Shown here: positions 32,585 through 40,799 of the stretch, in pieces
Layout: every line of letters starts with the position of its first letter
Numbering within the stretch: the stretch's first letter is position 1
Assembly (NCBI GenBank): GCA_018813065.1
Contig: JAHJCH010000266.1
Span: 1-43,411, forward strand
Source of the DNA: Myxococcota bacterium
GTDB lineage: Bacteria; Myxococcota_A; Bradymonadia; UBA7976; UBA1532
Length of the DNA stretch: 43,411 bases
Direction of reading: 5' to 3'
Notes under the pieces: model-generated
What the model was told of the DNA's origin: nothing
Databases searched by the model: none
What the model saw: only the letters and a program-made list of their open reading frames with translations
Position numbers and translations under genes: made by a program

Positions 32585-34242
32585 GCCTTCACCATCGCCG
32601 TCTGCCGCGCGGCCCACTCCGCCAGCTCGCCACGGTGGATCTTGGCGTTGTGGCGCACGTCCACCGGGAAGGCGGGGTGGTAGAGCAGCCGCTTGATCCG
32701 CGCCGTCTTGGGGTTGTCGGCGGCGCGCTTGAGGAGCGCCGAGGCCAACTCGGCCTTGTCCACCACCACGTCCGGCTCCAGCTCGATGATGATCACCGGC
32801 TCGCCGTCCACGCCCACCAAGGCCGAGCGGTAGACGCGGGCGTCCTCGTTGAAGATGGCCTCGCAGGGCACGCTGTATAGCTCGCCGCCCTCGGCCAGCT
32901 TGACCCGGTGCGCCTTGCGGCCACAGAACCACAGCCGGTTGTCCGCGTCGAGGTAGCCCACGTCGCCCATGCGATGCCAGATCCCCTCGCCGTCCTTGAT
33001 CTTGGCCGCGGCGGTGTGCGCGGGCTCGTCCTTGTACTCGTAGGTGACCACCTCGCCGCGCACGCAGATCTCCCCGATGACGCCCTGGGGGACCTCGCGG
33101 GCCTCACCCCAGTCGGCGATGGGCGCGTCGCTGATCTCGATGACCCGCAGCGCGATCCCCGGCGCGATCTCCCCGACACAGACGCCCGCCCCCTCGCGCG
33201 TGGCCGCCGCCGTCTCTTGGAGGATCTCGCGGCTGCTGAGGCTGGCGATGGGCAGCGCCTCGGTGGCGCCGTAGGGCGCGTGGAGCGCGGCGCCGTCGGT
33301 GAGGATCTCGTGGTAGAAGGCCTCGTGCATCCACAGCGGGACCGGCGCGCCCGCCATCATGATCCGCTTGAGGCTGGGCAGCTTGATCCCCTCGCGGGTG
33401 CAGCGCAGCGCGACGTTCTTCCAGATCGCGGGGCTGCCAAAGGCCGTGGTGCAGCCCTGGGTCTGGATGGCCTCGATGAGCTTGCGCGGATCAGCCTGGG
33501 CGGGCTTGGTGGGGTCCATCTCGGGGATGATCACCGTCGCGCCCATGGCCATGCTGAAGAGCCCAAAGAGCGGGAAGCAGGCCAGATCAATCTCGCCGCC
33601 CTCGATGCCATACATGGCTTGGATGTGACGCGCTTGGGCGTCGAAGATGCCATGGGTGTAGGTCACGCCCTTGGCCGGGCCGGTGCTGCCCGAGGTGAAG
33701 AGGATGGCGGCCTCTTCATCGGCGGCGACGTGGGCGGCCTCGAAGGGCGCCGCGCCGCTGATCCGGCAGGCGTCGAGGGGCACGCCGCCCCAGATCCCCG
33801 CCTTGCGGCCCACCGTGATGCGGATCTCCACGCTCTTGAAGGCCCGGCGGAAGAGGGCGCGCAGCGCGTGGACGATGGGCTCGGCGATCAGCGCCCGTGG
33901 CTTGACCCGCGCCAGGCAGCTCAAGAGCTGCTGGCGGCCCATGCCCGGATCGATGAGCACAGGCAGGGCGCCGATCTTAAAGAGCGCGAAGACCAGCGGG
34001 ATGAAGTCGAGGCTGGGGCGCACAAACAGGCTGACCCGATCCCCGCGCTTGAGCCCCTGGGCGCTGAAGCCTCGGGCGTAGTCGTCGGCCAAGGCGTTGA
34101 GGTCTTGGAAGGTGAGGTGGCTCCAGGTCAGCCGGCCTCGACCGTCGCGGCCCGAGGGGAAGACGACCCCGCGCTGGAAGGGGCGCGCGGCGGCTTGACG
34201 CTCTAAGTAGGCGGCGATGTTATAGCTGCGCGGCGCGCTCAT
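32581..34242 (-). CDS. oleC: OleC, beta-lactone synthetase (AMP-ligase fold)
   Basis: A 553-aa member of the adenylate-forming ANL family. The start is the ATG at 34242, overlapping the oleB stop as ATGA. The phosphate loop ILFTSGSTGPAKGVTYTH, the adenine-binding YGATEALP and the hinge region 'GDVGYLDADNRLWFCGRK' are intact. OleC uses ATP to close the 2-alkyl-3-hydroxy acid to a beta-lactone. Acyl-CoA ligases share the fold, but its position between oleB and oleD in the canonical order supports OleC. Confidence 0.95.
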   Translation of the reverse strand: MSAPRSYNIAAYLERQAAARPFQRGVVFPSGRDGRGRLTWSHLTFQDLNALADDYARGFSAQGLKRGDRVSLFVRPSLDFIPLVFALFKIGALPVLIDPGMGRQQLLSCLARVKPRALIAEPIVHALRALFRRAFKSVEIRITVGRKAGIWGGVPLDACRISGAAPFEAAHVAADEEAAILFTSGSTGPAKGVTYTHGIFDAQARHIQAMYGIEGGEIDLACFPLFGLFSMAMGATVIIPEMDPTKPAQADPRKLIEAIQTQGCTTAFGSPAIWKNVALRCTREGIKLPSLKRIMMAGAPVPLWMHEAFYHEILTDGAALHAPYGATEALPIASLSSREILQETAAATREGAGVCVGEIAPGIALRVIEISDAPIADWGEAREVPQGVIGEICVRGEVVTYEYKDEPAHTAAAKIKDGEGIWHRMGDVGYLDADNRLWFCGRKAHRVKLAEGGELYSVPCEAIFNEDARVYRSALVGVDGEPVIIIELEPDVVVDKAELASALLKRAADNPKTARIKRLLYHPAFPVDVRHNAKIHRGELAEWAARQTAMVKA

Positions 34243-35117
34243 GCGTTGATCTCCAAGAACGCGTCCATGCGCTCGATGAGGCGCGTCGGCGCGTCCTCGC
34301 AGACGTAGTGGCCCACCCCCTCCCAGGCGTGAACCTCCGCCTCGGGGAAGCGCCGCTGCCACTCGGCGCGGAACTTGGGGGTGAAGCAGAAGTCATCATC
34401 GCCCCAGCAGATGAGCATGGGCTGCTTGAGGTCGGCGAGGCCCTCGTCGATGGCCTTGAGCGTGGCGTAGCTGGGGTGGCTGGGCTTGAGCGGGATGTCC
34501 TCGACGAAGCGCAGCGTGGCGACGCGGCTGCGCCAGGAGCGGTAGGGGTAGAGCAGCCCCGCGCGGGCGACGAGGTTGAGCGGCTTGGTCGTGGCGCGGA
34601 GGGCGGCGACGCGGGCGAAGGCGTTGAGGCCCCGCACCGCCAGCGCGCCGAAGATCGGCAGCTTGACCGAGGCGATGGAGGCGGGGATGTCCTGGGAGAG
34701 GAAGGCCGCCGTGTTGGTGATGATCAGGCGCTTGAACCGCGCGGGGCGGCGGGTCGCCGCGCCCAGGCCGATGGCGCCGCCCCAGTCATGGACCACGAGG
34801 GTGATGTCTTGCAGATCGAGGTGATCGATCAGCGCCTCGATGTTGTGTATGTGGCCCTCAAGCCGGTAAGGCCAGCCCTGCGGCTTATCGGACAGCCCAC
34901 AGCCGATGTGATCCGGGGCGATGACCCGAAAGCGCGCGCTGTAGTGCGCGATGAGCTTGCGCCAATAGAAGGACCACGTGGGGTTGCCGTGGAGCAAGAG
35001 CATCGGCGGCGCGTCGCGCTCACCGACATCGAGGTAGTGCATCCGCCCGCCATCGACGGCGAGGTGCTCGCCGCTCCAGGGGTAGACGGCCCGCAAGGGC
35101 AAGGGCAGCTCTCTCAC
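34239..35117 (-). CDS. oleB: OleB, beta-lactone decarboxylase (alpha/beta hydrolase)
   Basis: A 292-aa alpha/beta hydrolase of the haloalkane-dehalogenase type. The nucleophile is an Asp, D111 in VVHDWGGAIGLG; HGNPTWSFYWR holds the oxyanion region, and the catalytic His lies in GVGHYVCED near the C-terminus. OleB removes CO2 from the beta-lactone to leave a cis-olefin. Start is GTG at 35117, overlapping the oleA stop as GTGA. The Asp nucleophile, not Ser, distinguishes it from esterases; a true dehalogenase is unlikely given the neighbours. Confidence 0.95.
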   Translation of the reverse strand: MRELPLPLRAVYPWSGEHLAVDGGRMHYLDVGERDAPPMLLLHGNPTWSFYWRKLIAHYSARFRVIAPDHIGCGLSDKPQGWPYRLEGHIHNIEALIDHLDLQDITLVVHDWGGAIGLGAATRRPARFKRLIITNTAAFLSQDIPASIASVKLPIFGALAVRGLNAFARVAALRATTKPLNLVARAGLLYPYRSWRSRVATLRFVEDIPLKPSHPSYATLKAIDEGLADLKQPMLICWGDDDFCFTPKFRAEWQRRFPEAEVHAWEGVGHYVCEDAPTRLIERMDAFLEINA

Positions 35118-36124
35118 CAGATCACCTTCATGATTTGCACATTAAGCCCGCTGCCGATGCCCATTAAGAGCGCCTCATCACCGGGCTGGAGGGCGCCTTG
35201 GCTGAGCGCCAACGTCAACGGCACGCCCGCCGCGCCGACGTTGCCGTAGTCGGGGTATAAGCGGGGCGCGCAAGCCTCATCGAGATCGAGGGCTTGGATC
35301 ACCGCGTCGTGGTTGGCCACCCCCACCTGGTGCATGGCGTACAGGGCCACCCGCGCGGGGTCGATCTCTAAGTGATCACGGGCGGCCTGCCAGGCCTGGC
35401 GCGCCAAGCGCACGCCCTCGGCCAAGAGCTTGGGGGCGTCGGTCTTCATGCCCGCCTCGCTGCCGACGCAGAGATCGGCGAACTGGGTGGCGGCGCGGGC
35501 TTCGGCGCCGATCAGCGCGTGCCCCTGGGGGCTGAGGCCGCGCCGCGTCAGCAGCATGGCCACCCCCGCCGAGCCCAGGGTGAGCGTGGCGAGGTTATCG
35601 GCGTAGTCGCGGAAGGTCACGCCGGGCGCCAAGAGCCGCCGCGCGGTGGCCATGGCCACGCCCCGGCTGCTCTCACCGGCGACGACCAAGGCGGCCTCGA
35701 TGGCCCCGCCCTCGATCAAGCTCGCGGCGAGGCTCATCCCCGAGAGGAAGCCCAGGCAGGCGTTGCCCACGTCGAAGTTGAGGCAGGTGGTGTCCAACCC
35801 CAGCGCGCCATGAACGACGGCGGCGATGGCGGGCTCCAGAAAGTCCTTGGAGACGGCGGTGCTGATCAGCGCGCCGAGGCGCCGACGATCAAAGCCGGTC
35901 TGCGCCAGCAGCCCCTCGGCGGCGCCGATGGCCGCCTGGGAGGGCATAACGCCCTCGGGCCAAAAGCGGCGGGCGCGCACGCCGGTCATGGCCTCCAAGA
36001 CGCCCACCGAGGCGCTGATCCGCGCGTACATGGGGCGCAGCATCGCCTCCAGCGCGGCGGTCTTGATGATGGCTTGGGGGAGGTGGGCGTAGACCCCACC
36101 GATCTCGACGTGTTGAAAGCGCAA
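35114..36124 (-). CDS. oleA: OleA, head-to-head acyl-CoA condensing thiolase
   Basis: A 336-aa thiolase-superfamily enzyme. Motifs align with characterised OleA: N-terminal RFQHVEIGG, the Glu in SKDFLEPA (E97) that acts as base, the nucleophilic Cys in DVGNACLGF (C123), AMHQVG with the His, and GNVGAAGVP with the Asn. OleA joins two fatty acyl groups by a non-decarboxylative Claisen condensation to a 2-alkyl-3-ketoacid. The start is a TTG at 36124 because homologues begin exactly there and an in-frame stop lies only 36 bases upstream; the ribosome site is poor. It is first of the six-gene operon. Confidence 0.96.
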   Translation of the reverse strand: MRFQHVEIGGVYAHLPQAIIKTAALEAMLRPMYARISASVGVLEAMTGVRARRFWPEGVMPSQAAIGAAEGLLAQTGFDRRRLGALISTAVSKDFLEPAIAAVVHGALGLDTTCLNFDVGNACLGFLSGMSLAASLIEGGAIEAALVVAGESSRGVAMATARRLLAPGVTFRDYADNLATLTLGSAGVAMLLTRRGLSPQGHALIGAEARAATQFADLCVGSEAGMKTDAPKLLAEGVRLARQAWQAARDHLEIDPARVALYAMHQVGVANHDAVIQALDLDEACAPRLYPDYGNVGAAGVPLTLALSQGALQPGDEALLMGIGSGLNVQIMKVIW

Positions 36125-36329
36125 GGGGCGTCGCGGCGTCCTGTGGATTTGGGGCGCCTACCTATCACGCATGGGGTGTGGTTTCAATCGGGCTGTGGGT
36201 GAAGCGCCCCGCGTGTGTGATGTAGCGTCTCGATGGCGTCTGCTTCACCCCTGAGGGTTGGGCGCGCGCTGTTCGATCGACCGGGTAAGGGCTGGGGCCA
36301 CGCCCCAAGATTTTGGTGAGATTAATTTT

Positions 36330-36343
36330 TTAAGGGTCCTTAA
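36330..36343. promoter_or_regulatory. Palindrome TTAAGG-GT-CCTTAA, operator candidate
   Basis: A perfect 6-bp inverted repeat with a 2-base centre lies in an AT-rich patch about 206 bp upstream of oleA, in the divergent region. Its compact size and symmetry fit a dimeric repressor site; there is no supporting second copy in the window. Confidence 0.35.
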
Positions 36344-36440
36344 GGCACACGACGCAAAAAATTACGCGGGTGCCTAGAGGCTCAGCCCCCAAGAAAACCA
36401 ACCACCACCTTCACCCAATCCAAAGACCTCACCCCTCCAC

Positions 36441-36501
36441 ACCCGAAGCGGGCATGTACAAGCGGGGAACTCCGAAGAGTGACAGGCACAACCTGTCGGG
36501 T
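36441..36501 (+). other. Candidate structured RNA element (nested and alternative hairpins)
   Basis: CCCG-AAG-CGGG (36442-36452) and GACAGG-CACAA-CCTGTC (36481-36497) are perfect hairpins. ACCCGA (36441-36446) can instead pair with TCGGGT (36496-36501), which would exclude both. Two mutually exclusive pairings are what a riboswitch or attenuator shows. It lies 180-240 bp upstream of the plus-strand lipoprotein gene. No known RNA family recognised. Confidence 0.3.
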
Positions 36502-36680
36502 AGCCTACGTCTCTTACACACGCGGAGCGTCGTCAATGTAGCGTGCCTCAAGGTGAAGTCAAGCCCCTGATTCTCGACCTTTGCGCCGCGCAATCGAATG
36601 CTTGTTTAGACCGCCGCGCGCGGCGTGGTTGATCTTGCGCGCCCAACACCCATGATTTGAGCCCTTGCTTGGGAGATCCT

Positions 36681-38984
36681 ATGCGCCAAACCGGCCTCGC
36701 GGCTCACGCCGCCGCGCTCCTCGCCGCGCTCCTGATCCTGGGGGGCTGCGACGAGGAGACGCACCGTGATGATCCCGCCACGGACGGCGGCGAGATCGAC
36801 GCCCAAAGCCCCTGCGTCGATGATCTGACTTTCTTCGAGGAGGCGGTGATGGGCGGGGTGCTTGAGCCCCTCTGCCAACGCTGCCATCGCGCGGGCGGGC
36901 AGGCCGCCTCTACGGATTTCGTGTTGGCCTCCAGCGCCGAGGCCAGCGCGCTGACGACCAACTTTGAGCGGGTCAAGGCCATCGCCGCCTTGGAGCGCGA
37001 TGGCGTCTCCGTGTTGCTGCTCAAGCCCAGCGGGCAGATCAGCCATGAGGGGGGCATGGTGATCGATCAGCCCTCGGCGGAGCACGACGCCCTCAGCGAG
37101 ATGATCCGCCGCTTTAAGACGCCGACGGTCTGCGTGGCGGGCCAGGCGCCGGGCGTCGAGGGGCCAGCCTCCAAGCTCAAGCTGCTCGATCCCGAGGCGA
37201 CGGCGCGTAAGGCGGCGCTCCAGCTCGCGGGGCGGCTGCCGACCGAGGCGGAGATCGCGCGCGCAGAGACTGATCTGGCGGGGCTGATCGCGGCCTACAC
37301 GCACGAGGAGGCCTTCTATGAGATCCTCAAGCGCGGCTTCAACGACGTGCTCCTGACGGATAAGTACCTGGGCGGCAACAGCGCCACGAGCCTGCTCGAC
37401 GGCGAGGACTATCCAGGGCGGTTTTATTATCAAGCGCTGGATGAAGAGACGGCGGCGGGGGCGCTGGCCCAGCAGCACGCCAATGACAGCGTGGCGCGGG
37501 GGCCGCTGGAGCTGATCGCCCACGTCGTCCGCGAGGGGCGGCCCTTCTCGGAGATCCTCACCGCCGATTACTTGCTGGTCAATCCCTTCAGCGCGCCGGT
37601 CTATGGGCTCGATATCGCCTTTGATGACCCCACAGATCCGACGGCGTGGCGCGAGGCGCGCATCCCCGGCCTGCCCCACGCGGGGATCTTAACCTCGCCG
37701 ATACTGCTCAATCGTCTGCCTACGACCGACACCAACCGAAATCGCCACCGCGCGCGGATGATTTGGCAGTTTTTCTTAGCCACAGACATCCTCAAACTGG
37801 CCGAGCGCCCCGTCAGCACCGACGCACAACGCCAACACAACCCGACGATGAACAACCCCGACTGTACGATCTGCCATATCCCTCTCGATCCCATCGCTGG
37901 GGCCTTTATGAACTGGGATCACAAGGGGCGTTATCGTCCACCCGAGGGCGGTTGGCACGCGGATATGCGCCCGCCCGGCTTCAGCGAGGCGGAGCCGGTG
38001 CCGGGTGAGGCCTGGGGGGCGAGCTTGCCGTGGCTGGCGGCGCGGATCGCTGCCGATGAGCGGTTCGCCACGGCGACGATTCACTTGATCTTTGAGCGGT
38101 TGATCGGCCGCGCGCCATTGAGCGCGCCCAGCGACCCCGCCGATCCGCGCTTCGAGGCCAAGATGAGCGCCTATCGTGAGGAGCGCGGCTTGATCGAGGG
38201 CGTCACCGCGCGCTTCGTCGAGGCGGATTTGGATCTGCGCGCGGGGATCGCGGCGATCATCGACAGCCACCTCTACCGCGCCACAGGCGTTGAGGGCGCC
38301 ACGGCGGCGGAGCTGGCCGCCTTGGAGGCGCTGGGGACGGCCAAGCTCTTGAGCCCCGAGGCGCTGGAGGCCAAGCTGATCGCCACGCTGGGCTATCCCT
38401 GGAAGCGGCGAGGCGTCGATCGCAGTCGGCTCACGCATAAGTGGGAGCTGCTGTTCTTCTATGGCGGCATCGACAGCGATCAGATCACGCGCCGGGCGGC
38501 GGCGCCGGATGGGCTGATGGCCAACGTGGCGACGCGGATGGCCTATGAGATGGGCTGCCTGGTGCCGCCGCGTGACTTCGCCCGCCCCGCCGCGCAGCGC
38601 CGCTTGTTTCCGCTGGTGGAGGCCACCTACGCCCCCGAGGATGACAACGGCTTTATCGTCCCCTCCGCCGAGGAGGCCATCCGCGCCAATATCCGTCACC
38701 TGCACCGCCACCTGCTCGATGAGGCGCTGACCCCAGGCGATCCCCTGGAGGAGATCAGCTGGGCGTTGTTCTTGGAGACATGGCGCGAGGGCTACGCGGG
38801 CGTCCGTGATGGCTCGATCTCGGATCAGCTGCCCTATCACTGCCGCTATCAGCGTGACTTTGAGACGGATGAGGCGCTCGCAGAGGGCGCCAAGCTCAGC
38901 CACGATCCTTACTACACCGTGCGCGCTTGGGGCGCGGTGCTCTCGGCGCTGCTCTCAGACTGGCGCTTCCTCTACCGAAGGTGA
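36681..38984 (+). CDS. Exported cytochrome-like lipoprotein, DUF1592/DUF1588-type
   Basis: A 767-aa protein. The ATG at 36681 has GGGAG 6 bases upstream; the signal ends LLILGGC, a lipobox. Two haem-binding CxxCH motifs are seen: C65-QR-CH69 near the N-terminus and C395-TI-CH399, the latter in 'CTICHIPLDPIAGAFMNWD', which resembles the DUF1588 signature. The first ~110 residues look like a small Planctomycete-type cytochrome c domain, followed by DUF1592-like helical regions ('LQLAGRLPTEAEIA', 'FERLIGRAPLS'). Such proteins occur with a Tat-exported DUF1501 or DUF1552 partner, as here (7 bp gap), and are thought to be involved in extracytoplasmic redox or degradation, with no firmly known reaction. 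Domain naming is from memory of motif patterns. Confidence 0.8.
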   Translation: MRQTGLAAHAAALLAALLILGGCDEETHRDDPATDGGEIDAQSPCVDDLTFFEEAVMGGVLEPLCQRCHRAGGQAASTDFVLASSAEASALTTNFERVKAIAALERDGVSVLLLKPSGQISHEGGMVIDQPSAEHDALSEMIRRFKTPTVCVAGQAPGVEGPASKLKLLDPEATARKAALQLAGRLPTEAEIARAETDLAGLIAAYTHEEAFYEILKRGFNDVLLTDKYLGGNSATSLLDGEDYPGRFYYQALDEETAAGALAQQHANDSVARGPLELIAHVVREGRPFSEILTADYLLVNPFSAPVYGLDIAFDDPTDPTAWREARIPGLPHAGILTSPILLNRLPTTDTNRNRHRARMIWQFFLATDILKLAERPVSTDAQRQHNPTMNNPDCTICHIPLDPIAGAFMNWDHKGRYRPPEGGWHADMRPPGFSEAEPVPGEAWGASLPWLAARIAADERFATATIHLIFERLIGRAPLSAPSDPADPRFEAKMSAYREERGLIEGVTARFVEADLDLRAGIAAIIDSHLYRATGVEGATAAELAALEALGTAKLLSPEALEAKLIATLGYPWKRRGVDRSRLTHKWELLFFYGGIDSDQITRRAAAPDGLMANVATRMAYEMGCLVPPRDFARPAAQRRLFPLVEATYAPEDDNGFIVPSAEEAIRANIRHLHRHLLDEALTPGDPLEEISWALFLETWREGYAGVRDGSISDQLPYHCRYQRDFETDEALAEGAKLSHDPYYTVRAWGAVLSALLSDWRFLYRR

Positions 38985-38991
38985 ACGGCGG

Positions 38992-40227
38992 ATGCTGACA
39001 CGCAGATCGTTTCTCCAGCTCACCGGCGCCGCCGGCCTCTCCCTCTGGCTGCCGCCGCCGCGCGCTCACGCCGCCGAGATCTCCGAGCTGTTTTGGGTGT
39101 TCGTCCACGCCAGCGGGGGCTGGGACCCCACCATGCTGTGCGATCCCAAGGGGCGCGCCGATGAGGCCGAGGAGGATCCCGTCAACCACTACTTCACCGA
39201 TGACATCGGTGAGGCGGGCGCGATCCGCTACGCGCCCGTGGGCTTTAACCGCACGTTCTTCAACCGTCACAAAGATCGCCTCTTGGTGATCAACGGCCTG
39301 GACACGCAGACCAACGGCCATGATGGCGGGGTGCGCCATATGTGGAGCGGCAAGCTCAGCGAGGGTCACCCCGCGCTGGCGGCCCTGCTCAGCGCCCGCT
39401 ACGGCGCGCACAAGCCGCTGAGCTTCCTCTCCAACGGCGGCTATGAGTTCACCGATCAGCTCATCGCCCCTACCCGCGTCGGCGACGTCGCCAAGATCCG
39501 CGCCATCGCCTACCCCAATCAGATCGGCGATGATCCCGAGGAGACGTTTCACCGCCCCAGCGCGGCGGATCGAATCCAAGCGGCGGTGGAGGCGCGCCGC
39601 GCCCACCTGGAGGCGCGCTTTAACCTGCCTCAAAACCAGGCGACGATCAGCCAACACTACGCCGCGCGGCTTGGGCGCGGGGAGATCAAGCGGCTGCTTG
39701 AGTTCTTGCCCAGTGAGCACGAGGACGCGGCGCTCAAGCGGCAAGCGCAGGTGGCCGTCGCCGCCGCGCGCGCGGGCGTCTCTTACTGCGCCAATCTCAG
39801 CCTGGGCGGCTTTGACACACACAGCGATCATGACAATCGCCAAGGTGCGCAGCTCACCGCGCTGCTTGAGGGCGTTGACTTCTTGATCCAAGAAGCAGAG
39901 CGGCAGCGTGTGCTTGATCGTATGGTCGTGGTGGTCGGCTCGGACTTTGGGCGCACCGCCAGCTATAACGACGGGCGCGGCAAGGATCACTGGTCGATCA
40001 GCAGCGCGCTCTTGATGGGGCCGGGGATCAGGGGGGGGCGCGTGGTGGGCGCCACCGACGCGCGGCTCAACGCCCAACCCCTCGATCCCACCCACCTGAC
40101 GCCCTTAGAGACGGGCGTCCGCTTGACCCCCGCCCATCTCCACCTCGCCTTGCGCCAGATGGCGGGCCTCACCGACGCGGACACCGCGCGCTACCCCCTC
40201 GATGCCGCCACGCTGCCCTTGCTCTGA
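38992..40227 (+). CDS. Tat-exported DUF1501-family protein
   Basis: A 411-aa protein beginning MLTRRSFLQLTGAAGLSLW: a twin-arginine signal, with likely cleavage after AHA (about residue 28). The mature part resembles the DUF1501 family, an alkaline-phosphatase-like fold: 'WVFVHASGGWDPTML', 'GLDTQTNGHDGGVRHMWSG', 'LSLGGFDTHSDHDNRQG', 'VVVGSDFGRTASYNDGRGKDHW' (shortened here) hold conserved Asp/His metal-type residues. Family function is unknown; members pair with DUF1549/1553 or DUF1592/1588 cytochrome-like proteins. Tat export suggests folding with a cofactor in the cytoplasm. It follows the cytochrome-like gene by 7 bp. Confidence 0.88.
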   Translation: MLTRRSFLQLTGAAGLSLWLPPPRAHAAEISELFWVFVHASGGWDPTMLCDPKGRADEAEEDPVNHYFTDDIGEAGAIRYAPVGFNRTFFNRHKDRLLVINGLDTQTNGHDGGVRHMWSGKLSEGHPALAALLSARYGAHKPLSFLSNGGYEFTDQLIAPTRVGDVAKIRAIAYPNQIGDDPEETFHRPSAADRIQAAVEARRAHLEARFNLPQNQATISQHYAARLGRGEIKRLLEFLPSEHEDAALKRQAQVAVAAARAGVSYCANLSLGGFDTHSDHDNRQGAQLTALLEGVDFLIQEAERQRVLDRMVVVVGSDFGRTASYNDGRGKDHWSISSALLMGPGIRGGRVVGATDARLNAQPLDPTHLTPLETGVRLTPAHLHLALRQMAGLTDADTARYPLDAATLPLL

Positions 40228-40236
40228 GGCCCTTTC

Positions 40237-40248
40237 TTTCTTAAGAAA
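40237..40248. promoter_or_regulatory. Palindrome TTTCTTAAGAAA upstream of the VRR-NUC gene
   Basis: A perfect 12-bp palindrome in a short AT-rich stretch, 42 bp before the nuclease start and 10 bp after the DUF1501 stop. It could be an operator or part of a terminator-promoter junction; no GC stem with a T-run is present. Confidence 0.3.
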
Positions 40249-40289
40249 TCTCTTTTAAAATAGCAGGGTTATCTTATCAGGAGGCCGCG

Positions 40290-40799
40290 ATGAAGCGCCC
40301 CAGTCAGCTGGATCACGCCCGCCGCGTGGATCGTGAGTTTAAGGATCAGCAGCTCGTGGTCTATGCCCTGCGCCGCGCGGGGATCTTGTTCAACGCGCAG
40401 TCCAACGGGCTGCACTTGTCCAAGGCGCAGGCGGGCAAGGCGGTGGCGGCGGGGCTACAGAAGGGCTGCCCCGATCTGATGATCTTTACCCCGCCGCCCA
40501 ACATACCCGAGGCGGTGGGCATGGCCTTGGAGATGAAGGTGGCTGATAAGGCGCCCAAGACCGAGCGGGCGGGGCGCTTCAGCGGCGCTGAGGCTCATCA
40601 AAAAGAGTGGCTGGAGGCCCTGGAGGCGGTGGGCTGGCACTGCGTGGTGGCCTATGGCGCCCTGGACGCGATGGATAAGCTGGCGGCGGCAGGCTATCCG
40701 GTGAAGGCGGCCAAGACGTGGCGAGGTGTGCAGCTGAAGACGCTGGAGGAGGTCGCGCTGGAGATTACGCCGGGTGAGCCTACTCCTCTGAGCAGCTGA
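40290..40799 (+). CDS. Stand-alone VRR-NUC nuclease
   Basis: A 169-aa protein with the VRR-NUC (PD-(D/E)XK) pattern: 'FNAQSNGLHLSKAQAGKA', GCPDLMIF with the catalytic Asp, GMALEMKV with the Glu-x-Lys pair, and 'AHQKEWLEALEAVGWHCVVAYG' (shortened) with the late Gln. It should be a metal-dependent DNA endonuclease, like phage VRR-NUC proteins and the nuclease domain of FAN1. An excellent ribosome site (CAGGAGG) precedes the ATG. There is no helicase or phage gene next to it. The last 20 bases overlap the end of the convergent MopE-like gene. Confidence 0.88.
   Translation: MKRPSQLDHARRVDREFKDQQLVVYALRRAGILFNAQSNGLHLSKAQAGKAVAAGLQKGCPDLMIFTPPPNIPEAVGMALEMKVADKAPKTERAGRFSGAEAHQKEWLEALEAVGWHCVVAYGALDAMDKLAAAGYPVKAAKTWRGVQLKTLEEVALEITPGEPTPLSS

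Larger units (their letters stand above)
36125..36680. other. Intergenic region between divergent oleA and the cytochrome-like gene
   Basis: These 556 bp hold no convincing gene; the only plus-strand frame (36370-36570) has no family resemblance. The part near 36310-36365 is AT-rich and includes a palindrome. The part 36437-36560 contains several short perfect hairpins and could be a structured RNA. Both divergent promoters should lie here but no clear -35/-10 pair is seen. Confidence 0.5.

Noticed and set aside
32585..32932. N-terminal extension of oleD, and like extensions of oleC and pfaD
   Set aside because: The extensions lie in another frame of the upstream gene and are Arg/Gly-rich; family similarity and ATGA overlaps fix the starts at 32584, 34242 and 31592.
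36370..36570. 66-codon plus-strand frame in the oleA upstream region
   Set aside because: No ribosome site, no family resemblance and unusual composition; the region is better described as non-coding with hairpins.
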